Origin: Deltaproteobacteria bacterium
GTDB taxonomy: Bacteria; Desulfobacterota; DSM-4660; Desulfatiglandales; B25-G16
DNA length: 10,982 nucleotides
Assembly: GCA_003646875.1 (NCBI GenBank)
Contig: QMLT01000033.1
Location: forward strand, 1-10,982
Direction: 5' to 3'
Part shown: positions 1-7,022 of the stretch, in pieces
Position numbering within the stretch: the stretch's first letter is position 1
Layout of the letters: each line of letters begins with the position of its first letter
Made by a program: the position numbers and the translations under genes
The notes under the pieces: model-generated
Told to the model about the DNA's origin: nothing
Databases searched by the model: none
What the model saw: only the letters and a program-made list of their open reading frames with translations

Positions 1-19
1 CTATTGATATTCAAAAGAT

Positions 20-781
20 TTATGTTATATGCCTCCCCGCCTGTGGACGGGCAGGAATCAGCCCCTCGTCTGCAAAGCTAAAATATCTGTTGTCGCCTAT
101 GATGATGTGATCTAATACCTTAATTTGCATAGTATTTGAGGCTGCGATCAACTCCTTTGTAATCTCTTTATCGCTCGTGGAGGGCTCTGGACTACCTGAT
201 GGGTGATTATGGACAAAGATAAGGGAGACGGCGTTATGTTTAATAGCGCTCTTTATAATTTCGCGTGGGTAAACTGAACTCATATTTAGTGTGCCTTCAA
301 AGAGGTCTTCTATATCTATAGGCTGATTCTTCCCATCTAGGAATAAAACTTTAAAGACTTCTTTTTTGAGACCGCGCATGGAATGGTAAAGATAATCAAA
401 GACCTCTTTTGACGATTTGCATATAGGTTTCTTAAGGATTTTCTCTTTAAGAAACGCTCTGGCGACTTCCTGAACAAATTTTATTCCGAAGACATTGTGT
501 GGCCCGATTCCCTTAATTTCCTGAAGTTCTTCCAGTGGCGCTTCAAGAACACCCCTTAATGTTTTAAATTTTTTTATAGCCGCTTTTGCCTGCTGTTTGC
601 AGTCTTTTCGAGGGGTTCCAAGGGTTAACAGCAACTCAACTATCTCATAGTCATGAAATCCTGAAATGCCGGATTTTATAAATTTTTCTCGCAATCGCCT
701 CCTATGGCCTTCCTGGCTCTTGAGATCAATTGGTTTTCCTGTTCCTTGCTGCCCTTTGATCAGTCTTCTGTTCACAATCAT
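20..781 (-). CDS. radC: RadC family protein (JAB/MPN metalloprotease-like domain)
   Basis: A 253-residue RadC/UPF0758 protein. A helix-hairpin-helix-like segment (GIGPHN, about residues 91-96) precedes a C-terminal JAB1/MPN domain. The JAMM metal motif is intact: His191 and His193 in HNHPSG, Ser201 and Asp204. RadC was once thought to act in DNA repair, but its role is unsettled; the fold is that of a zinc peptidase-like protein. The reading frame extends to a GTG at 793 and an ATG at 790, but I chose the ATG at 781 because AAGGTGAT (789-796) sits 7 nt upstream of it as a good Shine-Dalgarno. The protein would normally end near the residues ADEGLI; the extra tail PARPQAGRHIT is encoded by a hairpin repeat. 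A dyad lies 31 bp upstream of the start. The gene is divergent from the DUF72 gene. The family call is secure, the function is not. Confidence 0.93.
   Translation of the reverse strand: MIVNRRLIKGQQGTGKPIDLKSQEGHRRRLREKFIKSGISGFHDYEIVELLLTLGTPRKDCKQQAKAAIKKFKTLRGVLEAPLEELQEIKGIGPHNVFGIKFVQEVARAFLKEKILKKPICKSSKEVFDYLYHSMRGLKKEVFKVLFLDGKNQPIDIEDLFEGTLNMSSVYPREIIKSAIKHNAVSLIFVHNHPSGSPEPSTSDKEITKELIAASNTMQIKVLDHIIIGDNRYFSFADEGLIPARPQAGRHIT
32..55. repeat. Hairpin repeat forming the 3' end of radC
   Basis: The plus strand has CCT, C, CCCGCC, loop TGTG, GACGGG, C, AGG. The nine-base arms pair with one C:C mismatch (G:G on the minus strand) and one G-U-type pair. This GC-rich element differs in composition from its AT-rich surroundings, which is typical of dispersed REP-like palindromes. 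It lies inside the last codons of radC. No second copy is visible in this window, so that it is dispersed is an inference. Confidence 0.55.
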
Positions 782-788
782 TTTTTTC

Positions 789-796
789 ATCACCTT
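789..796 (-). promoter_or_regulatory. Shine-Dalgarno that decides the radC start
   Basis: On the minus strand this reads AAGGTGAT, close to the anti-Shine-Dalgarno complement AAGGAGGTGAT. It lies 7 nt before the ATG at 781-779 and overlaps the two more upstream candidate starts (GTG at 793, ATG at 790), which have no comparable site of their own. This favours the shorter protein. Confidence 0.6.
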
Positions 797-811
797 TTCA
801 TTACTTTTTTA

Positions 812-838
812 TTGCAAAATTACAAGGTAAATTTGCAA
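812..838. promoter_or_regulatory. Operator-like dyad upstream of radC
   Basis: An inverted repeat with arms TTGCAAAATTAC (812-823) and GTAAATTTGCAA (827-838), separated by AAG. Eleven of twelve positions pair. It lies 31-57 nt upstream of the radC start, where a promoter is expected, and has no T-run to make it a terminator. It does not match the well-known gamma-proteobacterial or Gram-positive LexA boxes. The binding protein is unknown. Confidence 0.45.
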
Positions 839-946
839 TCTCATTCCCTCATTAAATTTCCCAACTCTCTAAAAAATCATTTTATTTGAATGGGCACTAT
901 AGAAATTCTCTTAGCTTCCGGAAGGAGATGAGTGGTAGACAGAAGG

Positions 947-973
947 TTGACGAAAAATCTTAATCTCTATAAT
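947..973 (+). promoter_or_regulatory. Sigma-70-type promoter of the DUF72 gene
   Basis: TTGACG (947-952) is followed after 15 bp by a perfect TATAAT (968-973). The spacer is short by 1-2 bp. The expected transcription start, about 980, is almost at the ATG at 982, so the message would have little or no leader. There is no Shine-Dalgarno in front of that ATG, which fits. Confidence 0.5.
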
Positions 974-981
974 ATGAATTA

Positions 982-1707
982 ATGAATCCAAAAATCTACA
1001 TCGGTACCTCGGGCTGGAATTACAAGCATTGGAAAGAACTATTTTATCCTGCGGGTTGTCCAGAGACAAAATGGCTGGAGTTCTATGCCAAGCATTACAG
1101 GACAGTTGAGTTAAACGCCAGTTTTTACCGGCTACCTACACCCCAGACCTTTGAAAATTAGAGAAAAAGAACACCTGATAACTTCATTTGGTCGGTAAAG
1201 GCCAGCAGATACATCACCCACATAAAGAGGATAAAGGATGTCCGAGAGCCTCTGAAGAGGTTCTTCAACGCTGTTGAGTTTTTAAAGGAAAAACTGGGAC
1301 CAATCCTATTTCAACTACCACCTAATCTCACTTTTGATGAAACAATTTTGAGCCATTTTTGTCAAAAGCTAAAGAAAAATCATCTCTATGCCTTAGAGGT
1401 TAGGCATCCAAGCTGGGCACAAGAAAAAAGGGCACGGGAGATCCTCAAGGATAACAACATCGCTCTTTGTGTCTCTGATACGGCCGGACGATACCCTTAT
1501 ATCGAGGAGGATACAGCTACATTTATTTATATAAGGCTGCATGGTTCGAAAAAGCTCTATTCGAGCGAATATTCTGAGGAGGAATTGCAGGCATATGCCC
1601 AAAAAATCAGGGATTGGTCCAAGAATACCTACCTTTACTTTGATAATGATTATGGCGGATATGCTATTAAAAATGCAAAAAGGATGAAAGAGATTTTAGG
1701 GTTATAA
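982..1707 (+). pseudogene. DUF72/YecE-family protein gene interrupted by one in-frame TAG
   Basis: The frame from ATG 982 to TAA 1707 has 241 sense positions plus the stop, the usual length of DUF72 proteins. It carries the family pattern throughout: IGTSGWNYKHW at the N-terminus, ELNASFYRLPTP, ILFQLPPN, EVRHPSW, FIYIRLHG and the closing YFDNDYGGYAIKNA. Codon 60 (1159-1161) is TAG where the family usually has Trp (TFENWRKRTP), so a single G-to-A change of TGG would explain it. No frameshift or other stop is present. DUF72 is a TIM-barrel-like family of uncertain biochemical role. The gene may be freshly inactivated, read through by a suppressor or pyrrolysine tRNA, or affected by a sequencing error. 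A re-initiated product from ATG 1348 would lack the N-terminal half. It converges with lspA, leaving 31 bp between their stops. Confidence 0.85.
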
Positions 1708-1738
1708 TTGAACTGATAAGCCTAAGGGGAAAGATTTA

Positions 1739-2230
1739 TCACTTGGCTTCTATAATCTTCCTTCCTTGTATGATGTTAAGAAGAAGCCAGAATGTGCCTA
1801 CAGTAACTGCGGAATCAGCTACATTAAATGCGGGCCAGTGGTAGCCTTTTAAAAAAAAATCCAAAAAATCGATTACATAACCTAATCGTAGCCTGTCTAC
1901 AAAATTGCCCACGGCCCCTCCAAGGATAAGCGAAAGCCCTACAGTCAACCATTTTTTGCTACTCTTTATCCAGAAAAAGGAAAAAAGGATTACACCTATT
2001 GCACCTATTGTTGTTGATAACAAAAAATAGTAATAAAATCCGCTTCGTGTTTGGCTAAAGATACCAAAGGCCATGCCTCTGTTTTTGACCAAAACTAAGC
2101 TAAAAAATCCGGGGATTACAGAAAGGGTTTGATGCGCCTCTATGTGGGTAACGACCATCCATTTAGAAACCTGATCAAGGAGAAAAATAATCAGGGCTAG
2201 ACCAATAAATAAGAGATAATCTCTTTTCAA
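1739..2230 (-). CDS. lspA: Lipoprotein signal peptidase (signal peptidase II)
   Basis: A 163-residue inner-membrane aspartyl protease that cleaves the signal peptide from diacylglyceryl-modified prolipoproteins at the lipobox cysteine. Four hydrophobic segments lie at about residues 5-27, 65-88, 95-112 and 134-155. Family motifs are all present: LDQVSKW (18-24), VKNRGMAFGIF (48-58), GNFVDRLRLGYVIDF (108-122) and FNVADSAVTVG (135-145). The catalytic pair should be Asp121 and Asp139. The start is a TTG (2230-2228): the frame upstream holds no ATG before a stop, and no Shine-Dalgarno is visible because a tandem 14-bp duplication occupies that position. It follows ileS by 112 bp in the same direction, the common ileS-lspA order. 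Confidence 0.96.
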   Translation of the reverse strand: MKRDYLLFIGLALIIFLLDQVSKWMVVTHIEAHQTLSVIPGFFSLVLVKNRGMAFGIFSQTRSGFYYYFLLSTTIGAIGVILFSFFWIKSSKKWLTVGLSLILGGAVGNFVDRLRLGYVIDFLDFFLKGYHWPAFNVADSAVTVGTFWLLLNIIQGRKIIEAK

Positions 2231-2232
2231 TG

Positions 2233-2260
2233 AAAAATTAGCAAGTAAAAATTAGCAAGT
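2233..2260. repeat. Perfect tandem 14-bp duplication before lspA
   Basis: AAAAATTAGCAAGT occurs twice head to tail (2233-2246 and 2247-2260) directly upstream of the TTG start of lspA. It looks like a replication-slippage duplication in the ileS-lspA spacer. The remaining spacer up to 2342 is AT-rich and shows no further structure that I trust. Confidence 0.8.
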
Positions 2261-2342
2261 ATCAAGCATCAGAGATTCGGAGCCCTGAAGCATACAAAAT
2301 TTTGCGCAATTGCATAATTTACCCAAGTTACAGCTTCTTAAC

Positions 2343-5153
2343 TTAAAGTAAGGCATTTTTAGCGCTTAATTGCATAGCCTGCACACATCTTTTACATAAT
2401 GTAGGGTGATCTTTATCATGTCCTACCGTAGAATCATGAATCCAACACCTCTCGCATTTACTAAAAGGGGATGGCATTACCTTGATTACCAAACCAGGAT
2501 ATTCCTGGCTTTTGTAGCCTCCCTCAATTTTGCCTTCACCTACAAATTCAATAGCAGAAACAATACAGATAGACCTCAATTCATCCCTGTAATCTTGTAA
2601 TCCCTGTAAAAGATTATGGGGTAGGGCCAAACTTACCGCTGCATCCAGGGAATGGCCAATGATCTTTTCATTTCTGGCGAGCTCCAGCGCCTTGGTAATC
2701 TCCTTACGAACATTTAATATTACCTCCCAGCGCTCGATCAGTGCGTTATCTTTAAGCTCCTCTCTGGGGGGTATAAATAAATCTGTATGGATGCTAATTG
2801 ACTTCTCTTTATTATGAGTGTATTCCCATACCTCGTCAGCTGTAAAGGGGATGATGGGGGCCACAAGCCTGACAAGGCACTCCAGGATCTCATTCAAGGC
2901 TGTCTGGGCAGATCTTCTCTCTTTTGAATTAAAAGGGGTTGTATAAAGCCTGTCCTTTAAAATATCCAGGTAAAAGGAAGAAAGCGTAAGAACACAGAAA
3001 TTATATACGGCCTGGTATATAGAATGATACTCAAATCTTTGGTATGATTCTATTACCTTTTCCGTTAATTCCTGAAGTTGGTGAAGGGCCCACCTATCAA
3101 GCTCTAGTAAATCCTGATAAGGGATGGCATCTTTTAAGGGATCAAAATCATAAAGATTCCCGAGCAAATACCTGAAGGTATTTCTAAGCCTCCGGTACGC
3201 CTCTGTCAACCTGTCTAAAATTTCCTGCGATAGGCGTATATCACCCCTATAGTCCTCAGAGGCTACCCAGAGCCTTAATATCTCAGCGCCATATTTATTA
3301 ATGACCTCTTCGGGAGAGATAACATTACCCCGAGATTTGGACATCTTTCTTCCAATTCCGTCAACCACAAATCCATGTGTTAAGACAGATTTAAAGGGGG
3401 CTTTACCCCTTGTGCCTGCTGAACATAAAAGGGAACTGTGGAACCAGCCTCTATGCTGATCGCTTCCCTCCAAATATAAATCGGCAGGGTATCTCAGATA
3501 GTCCGCTCTACGTTCAAGGACAGTAAAGCTTACACCAGAGTCAAACCAGACATCCAGAATATCCGTCTCCTTCCTAAATGTATCCCCGTGACAGATAGGG
3601 CAGATTGTCCCTTCTGGTAAAAGCTCATGAGCAGACAAATCAAACCAGATATCTGTGCCATGTTTTTCTACGAGGCTCGCTACATGATCAATTATTTCTT
3701 GTGTGATTAACTGATTGCCACATTTGAGGCAATAAAAAATAATTATCGGCACACCCCACGAACGCTGCCTGGAGATACACCAATCCGGCCGATTTTTAAC
3801 CAGGCCATAAATCCTCTCCTCCCCCCAGCTTGGGATCCACTCCACAGCCCTTATGGCCTTAAGGGATTTTTCTCTTAAATCCTTCTTGTCCATTGAGATA
3901 AACCATTGCTCTGTGGCCCTAAATATAACAGGCTTTTTACATCTCCAGCAGTGGGGATATGAATGGGTAATCTCTTCTTCTTTAAGCAATACCCCTAACT
4001 CATTCAATTTATTGATAACATTTCTATTGGCCTCAAAGACCTCTTGCCCAGCAAAAAATTCAACATCTTCTGTAAATCTCCCTTTTTCGTCAACCGGGGA
4101 ATATATGTCGAGATGATATTTTAGGCCGCTTTCATAGTCCTCCTGCCCATGGCCAGGTGCAGTGTGAACACAGCCAGTGCCCACATCGAGGGTAACGTAA
4201 TCAGCGAGAATAATTACTGACTCTCTGTCATAAATAGGATGCCTGGCCTTGAGGCCTTCTAAATCGCGAGCATTAAACCGTTCCAGAAGAGTGTGCTCTT
4301 CGATACCCACTTTCTTTAAGAAAGACTCTAAAAGGCCTTCAGCCAATATCAAAACACCATATTTCTCTGTATCAACTGCAACATATTCCAGATCAGGATG
4401 AAGGGCCACTGCCAGATTAGCTGGTATAGTCCAAGGGGTTGTAGTCCATATAGCTATGAAAATATCTTTTCCGACAAGGGATGGATATTTTTCTGTCAAA
4501 TCAGAAACAAAGGGAAATCTTACAAAGATAGAGGAGGATATATCATCTTCGTATTCAACCTCTGCCTCTGCCAGGGCAGTACTACAAGAATTACACCAAT
4601 ACACGGGCTTTTTGCTTTTAAAGAGGCTGCCATTAAGTGCAAACTTGCCAAACTCCCTCACAATAGTGGCCTCATATATATAGTTCATAGTCAAGTAAGG
4701 ATTATCCCACTCACCTAACACTCCAAGCCTCTTAAATTCATCCCTTTGAATCTTTATGAAATGATCAGCAAAATCTCGACATCTTTTTCTGACCTCTGAC
4801 TGGGTCATCTCAAGCTTTTTATCTCCAAGTTCATGGTCGACCTGCCATTCTATAGGGAGACCATGACAGTCCCATCCTGGCACATAGGGAACATCATATC
4901 CATCCATCTGCTTTGACTTAATAATTATATCCTTTAAAATCTTATTAAATGCAGTCCCCATATGAATATTGCCATTTGCATAAGGGGGGCCATCGTGCAG
5001 AATATACTTGGGTCTTCCTTTTGATGTTTTTCTTATTAATGAATAAATATCCTCTTGCTCCCATTTTTTTAGTATTTCAGGCTCTTTTTTGACAAGATTT
5101 GCCTTCATGGGAAAATCAGTGTGTGGAAGATTGAGCGTTTTTTTATAGTCCAT
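2343..5153 (-). CDS. ileS: Isoleucyl-tRNA synthetase
   Basis: A 936-residue class I aminoacyl-tRNA synthetase that charges tRNA-Ile in the cytoplasm and hydrolyses mischarged Val-tRNA. The HIGH-type motif is NIHMGTAF (HMGT at 64-67) within PPYANGNIHMG, and KMSKS is at 603-607. The CP1 editing domain shows TTTPWTIPAN (237-246) and GTGCVHTAPGHGQEDY (325-340). Cysteine pairs at 187/190, 402/405, 475/478 and 518/521 could bind zinc. The C-terminal zinc finger is present with Cys900, Cys903, Cys920 and Cys923. Length and the C-terminal finger fit the ordinary bacterial-type enzyme. The start ATG (5153-5151) has only a weak purine stretch, CAGAGA, upstream. I see no T-box specifier/antiterminator element in the leader. 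lspA follows. Confidence 0.99.
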   Translation of the reverse strand: MDYKKTLNLPHTDFPMKANLVKKEPEILKKWEQEDIYSLIRKTSKGRPKYILHDGPPYANGNIHMGTAFNKILKDIIIKSKQMDGYDVPYVPGWDCHGLPIEWQVDHELGDKKLEMTQSEVRKRCRDFADHFIKIQRDEFKRLGVLGEWDNPYLTMNYIYEATIVREFGKFALNGSLFKSKKPVYWCNSCSTALAEAEVEYEDDISSSIFVRFPFVSDLTEKYPSLVGKDIFIAIWTTTPWTIPANLAVALHPDLEYVAVDTEKYGVLILAEGLLESFLKKVGIEEHTLLERFNARDLEGLKARHPIYDRESVIILADYVTLDVGTGCVHTAPGHGQEDYESGLKYHLDIYSPVDEKGRFTEDVEFFAGQEVFEANRNVINKLNELGVLLKEEEITHSYPHCWRCKKPVIFRATEQWFISMDKKDLREKSLKAIRAVEWIPSWGEERIYGLVKNRPDWCISRQRSWGVPIIIFYCLKCGNQLITQEIIDHVASLVEKHGTDIWFDLSAHELLPEGTICPICHGDTFRKETDILDVWFDSGVSFTVLERRADYLRYPADLYLEGSDQHRGWFHSSLLCSAGTRGKAPFKSVLTHGFVVDGIGRKMSKSRGNVISPEEVINKYGAEILRLWVASEDYRGDIRLSQEILDRLTEAYRRLRNTFRYLLGNLYDFDPLKDAIPYQDLLELDRWALHQLQELTEKVIESYQRFEYHSIYQAVYNFCVLTLSSFYLDILKDRLYTTPFNSKERRSAQTALNEILECLVRLVAPIIPFTADEVWEYTHNKEKSISIHTDLFIPPREELKDNALIERWEVILNVRKEITKALELARNEKIIGHSLDAAVSLALPHNLLQGLQDYRDELRSICIVSAIEFVGEGKIEGGYKSQEYPGLVIKVMPSPFSKCERCWIHDSTVGHDKDHPTLCKRCVQAMQLSAKNALL

Positions 5154-5428
5154 AATGAATGTCTCTGAGAATTAAGGTATTAGTGTTTTTGTAGCGGACT
5201 TTGCGACATAATTGCCAATGCGCCGCCAATTTTCAGATTGCCAGTGATGAAGCAGGGCCTTGCTCACATAAATAAGCCTTCAAAATTAGAGTTTGGATAC
5301 AAGAATCCAACCCTTGAACCCATGAACCTGTAAACGGTTACCAAATATAAATACAAATGGCATTTGACAATCCCTTTTTATCGGGACCGGTATTACCAAG
5401 TAATTGCTGAATATCAAATATAGCCTAT

Positions 5429-5457
5429 CAAGTCAACGTCAATATTTTATTGACTTG
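5429..5457. promoter_or_regulatory. Operator-like dyad over the -35 box of the Thi4-remnant/mgtE promoter
   Basis: CAAGTCAA (5429-5436) and TTGACTTG (5450-5457) are perfect 8-bp inverted arms 13 bp apart. A nested pair, GTCAAT (5438-5443) and ATTGAC (5449-5454), shares the right side. The right arm covers the -35 hexamer, so a bound dimer would block the promoter. The regulator is unknown, and this AT-rich site could be chance. Confidence 0.35.
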
Positions 5458-5477
5458 TGATCAAAAAAGGGTATCCT
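5450..5477 (+). promoter_or_regulatory. Sigma-70-type promoter for the Thi4 remnant and mgtE
   Basis: TTGACT (5450-5455), a 16-bp spacer, then TATCCT (5472-5477). The predicted start at about 5484 leaves a leader of roughly 34 nt before the mini-ORF. That is too short for an M-box or other magnesium riboswitch upstream of mgtE. Confidence 0.5.
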
Positions 5478-5502
5478 ATTTTGCCTGATCATAGTTTAAA
5501 TC

Positions 5503-5508
5503 AAGGAG
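5503..5508 (+). promoter_or_regulatory. Shine-Dalgarno of the Thi4 C-terminal mini-ORF
   Basis: AAGGAG lies 9 nt before the ATG at 5518 and is one of the clearest ribosome binding sites in the window. It suggests that the 43-codon frame is really translated, or that the site belonged to an intact gene before deletion. Confidence 0.6.
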
Positions 5509-5517
5509 TAATCTTAA

Positions 5518-5649
5518 ATGCTTGTAACTGGTATGGCAGCTAACAATGCCTTTGGTGGGCCTCGCATGGGCCCTATATTTGGTGGAATGATCCTTTCTGG
5601 AAGGAAGCTTGCGGACATAATCTCTCTAAAGGCCAAAACAAGAACCTGA
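5518..5649 (+). pseudogene. thi4: C-terminal remnant of Thi4-type thiazole synthase, preserved as a 43-codon ORF
   Basis: The 43-residue translation carries LVTGMAANNAFGGPRMGPIF followed by GGMILSGRKLADII. This is the hallmark C-terminal segment of Thi4, the FAD/NAD-like flavoprotein-fold enzyme that makes the thiazole half of thiamine; full proteins are roughly 260 residues or longer. Only about the last sixth is here. A TAA abuts the start codon, so the frame is not open upstream, and no Thi4 sequence is visible in the other frames of the gap. Yet promoter, Shine-Dalgarno (AAGGAG, 9-nt spacing), ATG and stop are all in order, as if an internal deletion had joined the original start region to the 3' end. 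It cannot be an enzyme, having lost the nucleotide-binding fold. mgtE begins 26 bp after its TGA and lacks a Shine-Dalgarno of its own, so translation of the remnant may help mgtE. Confidence 0.75.
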
Positions 5650-5675
5650 GAAAAACTTTATGCGCTTAAATTAAA

Positions 5676-7022
5676 ATGACCCAAACCGACTATAAAGTCC
5701 TCCTTGATAACATAAGGAATATGATCCAGGAACAGACATATCAGGACCTGCAGGGGTTGCTCAGCGAGTTACATCCAGCAGACCTGGCCGACTTAGTAGA
5801 ACACCTGGATAGCGATGAAAGGCTCAAAGTGATTAACCTGCTTACGCCTGAAAGGGCAGGCGAGGTCTTGATAGAGACATCGCCCCCGATACAGGAAAGC
5901 CTTGCTAATGAACTTGATGACCAGACCATTTCCCACATCTTAAATGAACTTAATTCAGATGATGCCACAGATATCGTCAATTATCTTCCAAGAGAAAGGG
6001 CTCAAGAAATAATTGGGCTCGTTAAGCCTGAGGTTTCCGACGAATTAAAGAGGCTCATCGGGTATGGAAAGGACACTGCAGGCGGAATCATGGCCCTGGA
6101 GTTTGTGTCCGTCAACGCCAACTCCACCATTCGAGAGGCCATTGAGAAAATAAGGGAGAAAAGCGAGGATGTTGAAAAACTCTATTATGTGTGGGTTGTG
6201 GATGACTATGGTAAATTGTTGGGCGTTGTCTCCATGAAAGACTTACTCCTTGAGCCAATCGACACCAAGATTAAGGATATAATGAACACCGATGTAATCA
6301 GTGTGGATGTGGCCACCGACCAGGAAGAGATCGCCAGAATCGTTAAACAATACAATCTTACGCACGTACCAGTCGTGAGCAATCAGCATAAATTGATAGG
6401 GAGAATTACTCACGATGATATTATAGATGTCATGGAAGAGGAGGCCAGTGAGGATATTTCTTTGATGGCAGGTGTTTTGGATCAGGAAATCGCTGAAGAA
6501 TCAGCATTGAAAATATCCAGGGCACGGCTTCCATGGCTCCTATTATGTCTCTTGGGAGAGCTTCTCTCGGCAACAGTAATCAATCATTTTCATGGCTCTC
6601 TCGAAAAGATACTTGCCCTTTCATTTTTTATACCAGTGGTAATGGCATTGGGGGGGAGCACAGGCAACCAGGCAGCTACCGTTGTCATCAGGGGCCTTGC
6701 TACAGGCGAAATAAGCATAATTCATACTGGTAGAAGACTTCTAACTGAGCTATGGGTAGCCCTGATAAACGGTATTCTATGCGGTATCGTTTTAGGTATT
6801 GTAGTTGCTTTCTGGTTATCTGATCCCAAATTAGGTGCAGGGATAGGGATTAGCCTGATTACAGTAATACTCTTTTCCGGATCCTTTGGAGCATTTGTTC
6901 CTTTTCTCCTTAGAAAGCTCGCCATTGACCCGGCATTAGCTGCGGGACCATTCATTACCACATCAAACGATATACTTGGACTCCTGATCTACCTCAGCAT
7001 AATTACCCTCTTCTTGGCGTGA
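5676..7022 (+). CDS. mgtE: MgtE magnesium transporter/channel
   Basis: A 448-residue MgtE protein, near the 450 residues of the Thermus thermophilus model. Order: N-terminal helical superhelix domain (about 1-130), CBS1 (about 137-200), CBS2 (about 201-258), plug helix, then five transmembrane helices (about 285-448). The membrane signatures MALGGSTGNQAATVVIRG (323-340) and FITTSNDILGL (426-436) are intact, and Asp432 matches the pore aspartate of the family. MgtE is an inner-membrane Mg2+-selective channel whose cytosolic domains close the pore when Mg2+ is high. ATG 5676 has no clear Shine-Dalgarno; it probably shares the promoter at 5450-5477 and may depend on translation of the Thi4 remnant just upstream. 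The 3' end overlaps the convergent patatin gene by 20 bp. Confidence 0.97.
   Translation: MTQTDYKVLLDNIRNMIQEQTYQDLQGLLSELHPADLADLVEHLDSDERLKVINLLTPERAGEVLIETSPPIQESLANELDDQTISHILNELNSDDATDIVNYLPRERAQEIIGLVKPEVSDELKRLIGYGKDTAGGIMALEFVSVNANSTIREAIEKIREKSEDVEKLYYVWVVDDYGKLLGVVSMKDLLLEPIDTKIKDIMNTDVISVDVATDQEEIARIVKQYNLTHVPVVSNQHKLIGRITHDDIIDVMEEEASEDISLMAGVLDQEIAEESALKISRARLPWLLLCLLGELLSATVINHFHGSLEKILALSFFIPVVMALGGSTGNQAATVVIRGLATGEISIIHTGRRLLTELWVALINGILCGIVLGIVVAFWLSDPKLGAGIGISLITVILFSGSFGAFVPFLLRKLAIDPALAAGPFITTSNDILGLLIYLSIITLFLA

Larger units (their letters stand above)
5154..5517. other. 364-bp intergenic region between divergent ileS and the Thi4 remnant/mgtE
   Basis: Contains the leader of ileS on one side and, near the right end, the promoter, dyad and Shine-Dalgarno of the plus-strand unit. 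I see no tRNA, no open frame of interest and no remnant of the missing part of Thi4. ACCCTTGAACC at 5310-5320 recalls a TPP riboswitch core, but the rest of that aptamer cannot be assembled. No convincing promoter for ileS was found. Confidence 0.6.

Noticed and set aside
704..889. Plus-strand 61-codon open frame overlapping the radC start and its dyad.
   Set aside because: Low-complexity Phe/Leu/Ser translation, no Shine-Dalgarno, antisense to radC at its start.
928..963. Short ATG frame after GGAAGGAG, in frame with the DUF72 gene.
   Set aside because: Only 11 codons; the Shine-Dalgarno touches the ATG with no spacing, and a TAA ends it before the DUF72 start.
4398..4718. Plus-strand 106-codon open frame.
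   Set aside because: It lies wholly antisense within the well-supported ileS; composition is that of a shadow frame.
5154..5320. T-box leader for ileS.
   Set aside because: No GGGTGGNACCGCG-type T-box sequence or antiterminator helix on the minus strand; T-boxes of ileS belong mainly to Firmicutes and Actinobacteria.
5165..5340. Possible TPP riboswitch: CTGAGA at 5165 and ACCCTTGAACC at 5310, near a Thi4 remnant.
   Set aside because: The two motifs are about 139 nt apart, the 3' aptamer part (GGATAAT-like segment and closing P1 strand) is missing, and the promoter of the Thi4 remnant lies downstream of them. At most a decayed relic; a covariance-model search would settle it.
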